DNA of 64,000 nt from Amphirosellinia nigrospora (lineage: Eukaryota > Ascomycota > Sordariomycetes > Xylariales > Xylariaceae): positions 2,046,001 through 2,110,000 of the forward strand of contig SCHM01000002.1 in assembly GCA_004123355.1 (NCBI GenBank), read 5' to 3'. Made by a program: the position numbers and the translations under genes. How positions within the stretch are numbered: position 1 is the stretch's first letter; every line of letters starts with the position of its first letter. A model generated the notes under the pieces. It searched no databases. It was given only the letters and a program-made list of their open reading frames with translations, and was not told the DNA's origin. This document shows positions 13,051-22,982 of this stretch, in pieces.

Positions 13051-13230
13051 TCATTTTGTAGTTGATGGTGGTTTGGATGTCGCAGTTGGAGGTTGCGCCG
13101 ACGTAGTTCTTAGGGCCTTGGGGGCGTCCTCTTGTGAATTGACCTCAAAAAAGTGGTAGACCACAATTAATATCATGGCTACCGAGCCAAGGAAGATGGC
13201 GAGTCTGTACAGATCGTCGTCGGAAATCAT
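13051..13230 (-). CDS. ost4: Oligosaccharyltransferase subunit Ost4
   Basis: Single-exon 59-aa protein starting MISDDDLYRLAIFLGSVAMI and continuing LIVVYHFFEV. This is the Ost4 signature: a very short N-terminus, one membrane-spanning helix of about 22 residues, and a short tail. Ost4 is a minimembrane subunit of the ER oligosaccharyltransferase that transfers N-glycans to nascent proteins, and helps hold Stt3 and Ost3/6 together. The tail (about residues 30-59) is Ser/Thr/Pro-rich and longer than the 36-residue yeast protein, which is common in filamentous fungi as far as I recall. The frame is intact. It is divergent from tma46. Confidence 0.88.
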   Translation of the reverse strand: MISDDDLYRLAIFLGSVAMILIVVYHFFEVNSQEDAPKALRTTSAQPPTATSKPPSTTK

Positions 13231-13826
13231 TGTGTTTTTGGTTGGCGTGTCTGTCTTGATGTCTGGTTTACTCGACTTAATCGTGGACCGCGCGACAGCT
13301 CTAGGTTAGGTGGGTTTGTCTGAGTTAAATCGAACCGTTAATTCATTGGTACCGTTGAATTATAGATTCCGGAGAATCCCGAACTTACAATCGCAATCGA
13401 TGTGGTCAAAGACAGGCTTTGTACGGCAGATTGTCGAGTAAGGTTCGTGGAGTAACCTTGAGTGTCAAGAGGACAGCTTGAAGTTCCAATAGGTAGCTAT
13501 CAGGGTGATTCATGATAGCAAGCAATGGGGCAGCTTGCGAGGTGGCGTTGCAGGTACGACGTGGCTGAAGAGCGGAGACGGAGTCAAATCATGTGACGTA
13601 GTGGGATGTTTTAAAAATACTCCCCACCCTCCCACGCAGCCCACTAACAATTTACTGCTACACCCACTAACTAACTGTACAGCTTAGCAGCGTGCCACCG
13701 ACACTTAACTGTACTTAAAGTTTCATGCTCTGAATGAAGCCTTGTTAAAGTGATCTACGAAACTACCTATAAGCCGACATAACTTAAATTAAGCTATATT
13801 GACTAGGTACATACCAATAACTCAAG
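13231..13826. other. Divergent promoter, ost4 / tma46
   Basis: Nearly 600 bp between two divergent housekeeping genes. Contains a CRE-like TGACGTAG near 13593-13600 and AT-rich sequence close to the tma46 start. No other gene seen. Confidence 0.5.
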
Positions 13827-14918
13827 ATGCCCCCGAAGAAAAAAGAAGATGTCAAAGGCAAGAAGCCGTCAGCGGCCAAGGTTGCTGTAGACAAAACCTT
13901 TGGAATGAAGAATAAGAAAGGATCTGTCGCCCAGAAGCATATGAAACAAATCGAAGCGACCGCCAAATCAAGCGGCAGTGCCGAGGAGAAGCGGAAACAG
14001 GCAGAAAAGGACCAACGCGCCCGAGAAAAGAAAGCGGCCGAGGATGCCAAACGAGAAACCGACGCTCTACTTGCCAAGCCCAGCCAGATACAAAAAGTCC
14101 CCTTCGGTGTTGACCCCAAGACAGTTGTCTGTATATTCTGGAGGAAAGGAAACTGCGAGAAGGGTAGGAAATGCAAGTTCGCCCACGATCTTGCGTAGAA
14201 AGGAAGACAGAGAAGAAGAACCTATATACCGATGGCAGGGCCGAAGAAGAAGAAAATAAAAGCAGGAGACTTCAGCTGATTGGGACGAAGAAAATTACGA
14301 AAGGTTGTTCTTTCGAAGAAGGGGCAACCAGGTTACCTCCACCGATAAGGTCTGCAAATATTTCATCGAGGCTATTGAAGATGGCAAGTATGGCTGGTTT
14401 TGGGTATGTCCTAATGGAGGGGACAAGTGTAAATACAAACACGCTCTTCCACCAGGGTAAGTAAACTTGTGTCACGGGACCTGGCTCAATGCAGTACTAA
14501 CGCTTAATCCAGCTTCGTGCTTAAGACCAAGGAACAGCGTGCTGCTGAGAAGGCATTACTTGACAAGTCCCCACTGAAGACTCTGACTCTCGAAGATTTC
14601 TTGGAATCGGAGAGGCACAAACTCACGGGAACCCTTACTCCAGTTAACCCAGAAACGTTTGCTAAATGGAAGAAGGAACGTATGGACAAAAAGGCTGCCG
14701 AGGAACAAGCTCGGCAAGCCAAGGAATCAACTGGTCGTGCTCTATTTGAAAGCGGCAATTGGAGGTTTACGGAGGATGACGAAGGATCAGAGGATGAAAA
14801 CGATGATGCCTGGAATCTAGAGAAACTACGACAGGAAACCCAAGCTATCAGAGACAAGAAGGAAGAGGAGCGCCTGACGGCGGCGAATGAAGCCACGGAC
14901 GCCGGCGATGGGTCTTGA
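13827..14918 (+). CDS. tma46: Tma46/DFRP1-type CCCH zinc-finger protein
   Basis: Orthologue of yeast Tma46 and human ZC3H15/DFRP1, which binds the DRG1/Rbg1 GTPase and associates with ribosomes. Exons are 13827-14456 and 14513-14918. The start [20 protein letters not shown] and the lysine-rich first 90 residues are typical. Two CCCH fingers are visible: [19 protein letters not shown] (residues about 104-122) and [19 protein letters not shown] followed by [11 protein letters not shown]. The C-terminal half carries the conserved [14 protein letters not shown] and [15 protein letters not shown] motif of the family and an acidic tail. Two frame breaks, each about one base, lie near 14196 (after KFAHDLA) and near 14268 (before [12 protein letters not shown]). 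Without them the protein would be about 340-345 aa, the usual size. Confidence 0.92.
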
Positions 14919-15445
14919 TCATACCCGTCAGGAGACTCATGCAATGAGACGAGCGAAGAAACAACGATCGCCAAGATAAGTGTCGGGTCGAGGGCGTGGG
15001 ATCTAGAAACTAAGCACTCGATATGCTATGTTATTCCCATAGCAACAGGCTCCGGCGGTTATGATTGGTCGGCCCCTCCTTGTTGAGCTGGGCAGAATGA
15101 CTGACATACCGCCAAGGCGCCGCGAGATACAATTGACTATCTTGAAGGTGTTCATGTCTCGTAGGCTTGGTCCTTATTTGGGAGTACAATATCCATATTG
15201 CCATCGTGCTACGTCTCCACTTGATGCTGGTGTATACTACAAGACAAGCGACCGTCTCCTCTAGGCAACTGTTGAAACTATACAACGATATTCTTCGGTG
15301 GTTGATAATAGAGTGTTCATAGCTCTCTAATCGTGGCAAGCCCAACAAGGGGGCTGCGTATCATTTCTTGGGAAACACAACTTACAGTATTGGAGTGATC
15401 TATCATCAATATAGTCAAGTGCACACCTGGTACTGCAGAAGCCTT
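14919..15445. other. 3' flank of tma46
   Basis: About 530 bp with short frames on both strands but no recognised gene. Exons of the doubtful minus-strand gene called next may extend here; donor-like and acceptor-like sites occur but no frame could be fixed. Confidence 0.4.
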
Positions 15446-15715
15446 CTACAAATCGCCACAAGTCCAATTCCTGGGTAAAAGCAGAGCGAGGTTGCGTGTG
15501 TAGATGCCCGTAGCTTTCAGCAATTCAAGAAGACGGTTTATAAGAGGGGAGAGACAAGTGGACAGAAGAGTACTTACAGCCTCGGCCTTCGACTTACCAT
15601 CCTCCACGCCGTTGTTAGCAACATGGCTCTCAATAATGCCGTCGATGATAGAATGCACAACGTGAACACCCTGGGGTGAACTCCTATGCGAGAGGCTGGG
15701 CCGGCGCGCAAACAT
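15446..15715 (-). CDS. Hypothetical small protein, doubtful
   Basis: A 90-codon frame from MFARRPSLSHRSSPQ. The frame stays open upstream to about 15835 without another ATG, with an Arg/Ser/Ala-rich composition resembling a mitochondrial presequence (RLFARYRTRVSALT). The segment GVHVVHSIIDGIIESHVANN looks like a real helix, and a good donor GTAAGT follows KSKAEA (near 15577), so the C-terminus written by the open frame may be intronic. I do not recognise a family. It may be a short multi-exon mitochondrial gene whose other exons lie on either side, or chance. Confidence 0.3.
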   Translation of the reverse strand: MFARRPSLSHRSSPQGVHVVHSIIDGIIESHVANNGVEDGKSKAEAVSTLLSTCLSPLINRLLELLKATGIYTRNLALLLPRNWTCGDL

Positions 15716-15835
15716 TCCCGCGGCCAATGCCCCGAATTTTGCAGATCTGTGGACTAAGGCGGCGGCGCTCGTAGCGTTGGTGAGCGCACTAACTCGGGTG
15801 CGGTATCGAGCAAATAGTCTTGTGGGCGAAGTCAA

Positions 15836-16923
15836 AGAGGCCCCGGTTATCAGTCACGCAACTTCAAGCCAGCACTCTACACTATGTGATATCTCAGGCG
15901 TTGATTGTAAATTCTCCGGCATGTTCGGTAGCTACAGAAAGGCATACTCACGCGTTTCCTGAGGGACGATTGTCCGAGTCCTCAGGATTTGAGTCAAGAA
16001 AATGATTTATCTTATATTCTTCGCCTTGCCTTAAGTAAAATTTCACACCAGTTTCTATATCTACTCATCGATAACAGGCAACATGGCATGCCATCCAAAC
16101 TATTCGGGACACGACCTGGCCGTGCAGTAGCGCCCCCTTTCGCCAAAGCATTAAGTGCCAAGTAGTCTTGATGGCGCGGAGACACGAGTCATACCAGGAC
16201 ACTGATCGGAAATCAAAAAGGCAGGCGGCAGAGCCGTGGACGTCAGCTCCGATGTCACGGATAATAGCTCTATAGTATCAGCATTTGATGAATTGAAAAG
16301 GAGTTGCCGGGATTGAGGTTAAATGCTGCTGTCTATAAATCTCGTCTCATTATAAATTAAGTGCTTGTGAACATCTAATAAAGCAAAGGACCTGGGATCA
16401 ATGCTGTATGACACCCCTCGCATCCTGTTTACGTCATCGTAGACGTTACTCACATACCACTTCAATAAGTAAGTACCTACCTACCTGCTAACCTTATTAG
16501 TCGCAATAAGTTAAGTATACCATTTAATATTAGGTGAAAGATGGTATAAAAATGCTATAACTTCAAGTTGAGTCCCTATGTTCCTTCCCTTAGGTACCTT
16601 ACGTACGTATATAATTGCACTACTCTTGAAGTTAAAGTGGAGAAGGCCTTTTTTCTATTGGCCAACCTGAAGCATCGCTTACCAGGTAGGCCTTCGCCAG
16701 GGTAGGTCTCAAAATCTTACTTGAAGCATTCCCTTTTCGGACGCGCTTCTCTCGCGTTCTTTCTGTTAACTTGTGCTTTCAACCTTCGACTGAACACATT
16801 AAATAAATTCATAATCTCCCTACTCGTGGCTCACGTCTTTTGGTCATTGGAAATTAATGACTCGATTATGCATTATTTCTAGTCCTAGGGGCTATCGAAA
16901 CCGGGCATAAACGTAGAGACGAA
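15836..16923. other. Intergenic region upstream of the AT-hook gene
   Basis: About 1.1 kb, increasingly AT-rich, with short CCTA/TAGG runs around 16479-16500. No gene recognised; presumably contains the promoter of the following gene. Confidence 0.5.
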
Positions 16924-18111
16924 ATGGCGGGTAGAGGTTTAGGTGCTGGCACAACCATGCGCAAAACAGTAATTACCAGCTACTTCGGCCGAGCGAGTAA
17001 AGAAGAGGCCGAGGAAGAAGATGAATTGCTGATGCCAATGGTTACTTCAGATGTTTTAAAACCAGGTCAACCGAAAATCAGAAAGACTCTATCTTCAATG
17101 ACCGGAAGCCCACAGACTCCAAGGAGCGCAAAAACGGGCCAACAAACCGCTCTTTCAGAAGCTGGGCCATCGCAGTCACCTTCTCGTATGCAGCTGGCAG
17201 TGCACATCAGGTCATCGCCAATCACACCATTCACACCTATCAATGTACCAGCTAGTCGTGAACCTTCTACTCTTCCCACAAAATTGGGTCGAAGCCGAGG
17301 ACGGCCCGCGCAATCACAAACGCCTATGAGGCCGCCTACGCCTGACTTTCACCCGCCTTTAGGAAAGAATATTGAGAAACCAAATCCCGAACCAAGGAAA
17401 CGGGGCCGGCCAAAAGGTTGGAAACCAGGCACGCCCTATTCATCAGATCCAAATTCTAGGTATCGCAAGAGAGAAATAAGAGCAGCCGGATCCCAGGCCC
17501 AGGACCGCAGAACGGGTCAAGACATAGACCAAGGGCAGAAGCAAGAGGCCAAACGTCGCGGTCGCCCCCCGCGGCCTCCGGATTCTTCAGTGCGAGAACA
17601 TTATCTACGATCACAGCCGGATTATATTCCATATAAGTGCGAGTGGGGCTTGTCAGGAGGCACAACAAAACAAGAATCATCAATATGTCCGGCAGAACTC
17701 CAGAATATGGATACTCTACGGAGACACGTGTTCCTTATTCATGGTGATGCGGACCCGTTGGTGTGCCGATTCTCACACTGCAAGGACCGCAACCCACCAT
17801 TCATGTTTGAGACTGAAGACGAGTTCCAACATCACATGGAAACGAAACATTTTGCAGCGTATTTGTGGCATATGGGCGAAGGCTGTCAGAACAACGGCAT
17901 CGAGACTCTCAAAAACAAGACCGAAACGTTACCTACCTACCTATTCGACGAACACGGAAATCAGGTCACGCCATCGGTAACAGACCAAAGGCTTGAGACT
18001 GACCTTCAACACAAGGAGCGTAAGCGCAAACTCAGACAACTTTTATACGAGCTTAACGAGAATGCGCCATCAGAGGAAGAATGGAAGAAACAAATGTTAG
18101 GTGTAGATTAA
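16924..18111 (+). CDS. AT-hook and C2H2-like zinc-finger protein
   Basis: Single-exon, intact 395-aa protein. Three AT-hook cores are visible: RGRPA (about 125-129), KRGRPKG (159-165) and RRGRPPR (211-217), suggesting binding to the minor groove of AT-rich DNA. Two zinc-finger-like units follow: C239, C255, H268, H273 and C281, C286, H303/H304, H309, the first with wide cysteine spacing. The N-terminal 120 residues are Ser/Thr/Pro-rich and probably disordered; the C-terminal 40 are basic and helical. This looks like a fungal nuclear DNA-binding protein or chromatin factor. I do not recognise a characterised orthologue. The first ATG was used; a second in-frame ATG lies twelve codons on. Confidence 0.8.
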   Translation: MAGRGLGAGTTMRKTVITSYFGRASKEEAEEEDELLMPMVTSDVLKPGQPKIRKTLSSMTGSPQTPRSAKTGQQTALSEAGPSQSPSRMQLAVHIRSSPITPFTPINVPASREPSTLPTKLGRSRGRPAQSQTPMRPPTPDFHPPLGKNIEKPNPEPRKRGRPKGWKPGTPYSSDPNSRYRKREIRAAGSQAQDRRTGQDIDQGQKQEAKRRGRPPRPPDSSVREHYLRSQPDYIPYKCEWGLSGGTTKQESSICPAELQNMDTLRRHVFLIHGDADPLVCRFSHCKDRNPPFMFETEDEFQHHMETKHFAAYLWHMGEGCQNNGIETLKNKTETLPTYLFDEHGNQVTPSVTDQRLETDLQHKERKRKLRQLLYELNENAPSEEEWKKQMLGVD

Positions 18112-19867
18112 ACAGATACCAAATTAGTCGAAGGTGAGAATGAAATTCGAGAACAGATACGTCATTTCTCGGAATTTATAGGGGATACGTACGCAACGCT
18201 TAATCTGCGAATTTGACCGAGCCATCCGCCTCAAGGAACTGCGTGGTCAGGCATTTACTCTATCTCCTCACTCACCTGCCAAACACGCTGAATGATCTCA
18301 ATGAGGAAGAACAACTCGCCGAAACTCAGACGTGATAAGTGTTTTTGATGCCGAGTGAAATAATGGCTTGAATCCTCTCATACCTTGACAATCCAAGACA
18401 AAGCTACTCGTGATGACGAAATATCCCATGATTCCCGAAGTTTTAAAATTGAGAGTCAATGCGTCTGACATCTCAGATTAGGATAGGCTGGTAGAAGAAA
18501 TGTGTCGTCGATTTTCTTAGACATGGTTTACCGTTGCTGACTGTTGCTTAGCCTCGTATTCCGTGCACACGTATAGTACACAGACCAGATCTCACTTCAT
18601 CAAATGCCAACTCCTGAATGGCAATGGTATTATCTAGGCCATGATTCCATTTGTTAGCTCTAGAGTAGCGGTACTTTTACGTTTCTGCATATCTGATGTA
18701 GGTTGAGTTGTACGAAGTAAGAGTTTAAAATGGTATAATCCGCCAAGCTACCCAATGAATCGCATTTTGAACTGGAAACATATATGCGCTGTATTTACTT
18801 TTAAGTAGTTTAATTTTCTCATCTCCAGCTAAGTCTATAAAACATTGCACTGTTTCAGTCTCCCCTACCTGGATGCATACCTAGGCACTACCTATGTATT
18901 GAGAAGGAAACCCTTATGTGTCGTACACTTACCACTTACAATGTTGGCGCAAGTACCCGATCCTGGGTAGGTAGTAAAGTACCTAGTATGTACTAAAATA
19001 CTCCAGGTCACTGTGCCTTCCCATATTCGACATGAGTCGGCATGCACAGTACCTGTAGGGCAGTGAGTTTGCGCTACAGTACACCTACAGCACATACAGA
19101 TGTAGGTAATATCTGAGCAGCCTTTTAGGTACCTAGGTAATCAAGAATTGTTGTCAGTTCACTATCCACTGACACCAGTCTAAAGAATGCGGCAGCGGGC
19201 GTACCAAAAGCAACGTTAAATCGCATAGGTGATTGGTGATCATTGATGATTATCAAGCAATGGACTCATTGCTTTGCTGACCTGCCCGGTACAGTGGTCC
19301 CCCCATATCCCCCATATCCCGTGTTTAGGGACTCCGCCGCCATCCCGACCTACAGCAACAGCCAACAGCCACCACTGGCCGCCACCCTTTCCACAACACA
19401 CGCGAACCACCCAACCCAGCCTAGCAGGACACCTAGGACCACCCAAGCAGTGCCCAGGTAATCACTAGTCCAATCGAGACGGGTCAAACAGCGCAGAGCA
19501 GCATTGCAGGCGAAACCAGGGCCACCCGGGCCCCGGATCCATCGTATCGCCGTGAACTGGCGCTGGGACGCTGCTGTGGTAGGTAGGTACTGGCGGTACT
19601 GGCTGTACTGGCTGTACTGTACGCTAGAAACAGCCGCAAAGCAGCCATGATCTCCGACGATCCTTCCCATCCCTCCCCTTCCTCACCACCACAGCCGCCG
19701 TCCCAACCTTCATCTCTCAACCGCCGTCTGCTCGTCTTCGAATCAAGCAGCGGCTTGCATCATGGCATCATCCGGTCCCTGAACAACAACAACGCCACCA
19801 CTACCACCAGGAACCATCCACCGACTACCAGTCCCACCAAGCCGACTGTGCGCCGCCGCCAGACACG
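18112..19867. other. Intergenic region with kinase promoter and leader
   Basis: About 1.75 kb. Holds an exact TACCTAGGTA palindrome at 19130-19139 and several partial copies (18870-18985), and a small tandem array of GTACTGGCT-like units near 19577-19620. The last 220 bp contain a 93-codon upstream frame (19647-19928) that runs past the kinase start in another frame. No protein gene recognised otherwise. Confidence 0.55.
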
Positions 19868-19928
19868 ATGCCGTCTCTCAAGTCGCCCGCACACCCCGGC
19901 GGTAACAGCCATTTCAATCAGAAGTTGA
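19647..19928 (+). promoter_or_regulatory. Possible upstream ORF overlapping the nrc-2 start
   Basis: Starts MISDDPSHPSPSSPPQ, 93 codons, low complexity (Ser/Pro/Asn/Thr), and ends 61 nt inside the kinase coding region in a different frame. If the mRNA begins upstream of 19647, scanning ribosomes would meet it first. Its transcription start is not visible, so the role is speculative. It could also be an N-terminal extension displaced by a sequence error. Confidence 0.3.
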
Positions 19929-21882
19929 AGAACTTTTTCCGTATCAACACCCACAATGGTGTCTCTGATAAAGAAAAGCTCTCCGAACATGCTTTGAAAA
20001 CCGACTCGAAGACGAGCCTCCGCCAGCCGAAACGCTTCTTCACCACCGTCGGCAGGTTGCGGTCTACAACGACAGCCAGCGAGGGAAATCCTCTTGACGA
20101 TGTCATGAGCCCAACTGCGAGCGCGAATCCCTATTTCGTCCATCAAGGTCAGCCTGGCTTCCGTCACCATGATACAGGTTCGGTTCCACCTAGTCCACCA
20201 GATACCCCAATTCTGAGAATTGACGGTCCAGGAGGCCCAGGTGATACCAAAGAACATGCCACCAACGCTACGAAGGAGGAGCTGGCGCGGAAGCTCCGGA
20301 GAGTTGCCAGCGCCCCCAATGCTCAGGGTCTTTTCAGCCAGGGCAAGGCCGACGGCGAGCGACCAGCCACCGCCGAGCTTGGCAAAGAGCCTCTTGTGCA
20401 GAGTGGAAATGCTTCATCCCTCGGCTTGGTTGATTCCAAGTCCGACGCCATTGCTGATGCCAGCACGCTCTCTGTACCTGATCGAGATGGGCTGGGTGCT
20501 CTCCCCCCACCGGGCAACAATAATCTAGCCTTTCGTAGGACGTATAGTTCCAACTCGATCAAGGTCCGCACTGTCGAAGTCGGGCCTGCGAGCTTCGACA
20601 AGATCAAGCTAATCGGCAAGGGCGACGTAGGGAAAGTATATCTCGTCAGGGAGAAGAAAAGCAGCAGATTATATGCCATGAAAGGTCAGCACCCACCTAT
20701 AGAACCTAACCTCGACTAAACTTGACACTGACTTGCGCAGTCCTGAGTAAAAAGGAAATGATCAAACGAAACAAGATCAAGCGAGCATTGGCCGAACAGG
20801 AAATCCTAGCCACTAGCAACCACCCTTTCATCGTAACACTATACCACTCTTTCCAATCCGAAGATCATCTCTACTTGTGCATGGAATACTGCAGTGGTGG
20901 AGAATTCTTTCGAGCATTACAAACGCGCCCCGGAAAGTGTATCCCAGAAGATGACGCCCGTTTCTACGCTGCCGAAGTCACAGCAGCATTGGAATATTTA
21001 CATCTTATGGGCTTCATATATCGCGACCTGAAGCCAGAGAGTAGGTCCTTGTCGAATTGATCTAATACTTAAAAAAATTCTGACCTGGTCCTAGACATCT
21101 TATTACACCAGTCCGGGCACATCATGCTCTCAGATTTCGATCTATCAAAACAGTCTGGCCCGGTGGTAAGCCGACTATGATCATGGGAAAGAATGGAGCC
21201 AGCACCTCGTCGCTTCCCACCATCGACACAAAATCTTGCATCGCCAACTTCCGTACAAATTCTTTCGTTGGGACTGAGGAATATATTGCACCGGAAGTTA
21301 TTAAGGGCAGCGGTCACACGAGTGCCGTAGATTGGTGGACACTGGGTATTCTGATCTTCGAGATGCTGTACGGCACCACTCCCTTCAAGGGCAAGAACCG
21401 GAATGCTACCTTCGCCAATATCCTGCGCGAAGAGGTTTCATTTCCCGAACACTCGGGAGCGCCACAAATCTCAAAGTATGTCGCTTTTTCATCACTATCC
21501 TCTGCGACCAGCGAAGCTAACATGTACAAGTTTATGTAAATCTCTTATTCGGAAACTACTGATCAAGGATGAGACTCGGCGACTTGGTGCGAGGGCTGGA
21601 GCATCAGACATCAAGACCCATGCCTTCTTCCGGACGACACAATGGGCACTCATCCGACACATGAAACCACCCATTGTACCCCACGCTGGCCGCGGCATCG
21701 ATACCGTTAATTTCAGGAATGTCAAGGAAAGCGAGAGTGTCGATATTACCACTACCAAATCACCTGGTCTCGTCAAGGGAGTGCCTTTAGATAGTGGGCT
21801 AGCGACCCCCGGCAACGAGATTTCGGATCCCTTTGAAGAGTTCAACAGTGTGACTTTACATCACGATGGGCGAGCATTATAG
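19868..21882 (+). CDS. nrc-2: AGC-family Ser/Thr kinase NRC-2 / flippase kinase
   Basis: Orthologue of Neurospora NRC-2 and yeast Fpk1/Kin82, kinases that phosphorylate phospholipid flippases and affect polarity and conidiation. Exons: 19868-20684, 20741-21040, 21095-21475 and 21531-21882. About 240 disordered residues come first, with the short motif [10 protein letters not shown] near residue 18. The kinase domain shows the glycine loop [11 protein letters not shown], lysine in YAMKVLSKKEM, YRDLKPEN, then LSDFDLSK with DFD instead of DFG, an insert of about 40 residues, and [11 protein letters not shown] and [12 protein letters not shown]. The C-terminal FRNVKESE resembles the AGC tail. DFD plus the insert is the group-VIII signature. 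One base is missing near 21163 (SGPGGKPTM). The first donor is GTCAGC, weaker than usual. Confidence 0.92.
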
Positions 21883-22982
21883 TGACCACGATTCTATCCG
21901 GTAACTACACAGTGCCATTAGATTAGCGGCATAGTGTCCCCGCACGTCTGGCATTTGTGCGAACCTTTTGACCATAGACTGCGCACAAGCCCTGTCACGC
22001 GACAGAGGTCTGTGCCACTCGTATGGCCGTCGAATGGATAAGCGAACTGCCAAATGATTCAGCAAATCGTATTTGTGTCAAACATCATTTAGCCTTCCAT
22101 TAAGAACTAAGTCAACAAGGACATGGAGGGGTTACGAGAGTGCGAAAGATAGCATTGAACAATTAGGCACAGGGCGGCGTTTTCTTTCATATTCCAATGG
22201 CGTCAGGAGTTAGGAAGAAGAATGGAAGAGAGTCAGTACAGCACATCTGCATATAGTAGTTGCATGCCCTCATTCTTATGTAGCATCATTGAATGAAGGT
22301 TTTTGTCGACTTGGCTCGTTTGATGCTTAATTTCATACGTAAATTGTTCTCGCCGTGTCGATAGGTTCAAGAATTAGGTCGAGAGGGGTCGTCCTCGTCT
22401 ACGACTTAGAGAGTAATAGTGTACTCCATTGCCAGTCGGTCGTTGAAGTATCAGTAGACCCCTTTGTAGAATGGTTGTTTTGCTACCAAGCCTGCTTTTC
22501 ATGAACGGTGCTACAGTCCTTTTTACGTAGATGGGGCGGAGTAAACATATAAATAGTCGCCATCAAGTTGTAATATTGGAAACCTGTCTATCACGGTCGC
22601 GATCATCGTTCATTAACACGCCGACTGTCTTTTCCCAGCGGCGCCAGTCTAGTTCGTGCACATCCAGCTGATTCGGTTAGCCTCGCGACCCCTTCGTCAG
22701 CGCTCATGCCAACCACTCAATCCGTGGCTGAGTTATGACATCACACGACACTGTCGAATTTTTCTAATTCTACGTATTGCAACGACTACACTAGATAGAC
22801 TAGGCTCTAACATTGGGTCAAATCGAGAGGCCCGGGAACCAATAGGAGAATATGTCGACATATATAAATATAAACTTCAACAAGGTACTTACACTTTAAA
22901 CAGCTGCTCTATTAGTACGGCTTACGCAGTATCTAAAGAACTTGTCTCAAAATAAAAGAAGACGACGGGATGCGATGTATAG
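21883..22982. other. Intergenic region
   Basis: About 1.1 kb between two same-strand genes: kinase 3' end, then the promoter of the CorA-like gene. Short frames only (for example 22656-22955). No feature recognised. Confidence 0.5.
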
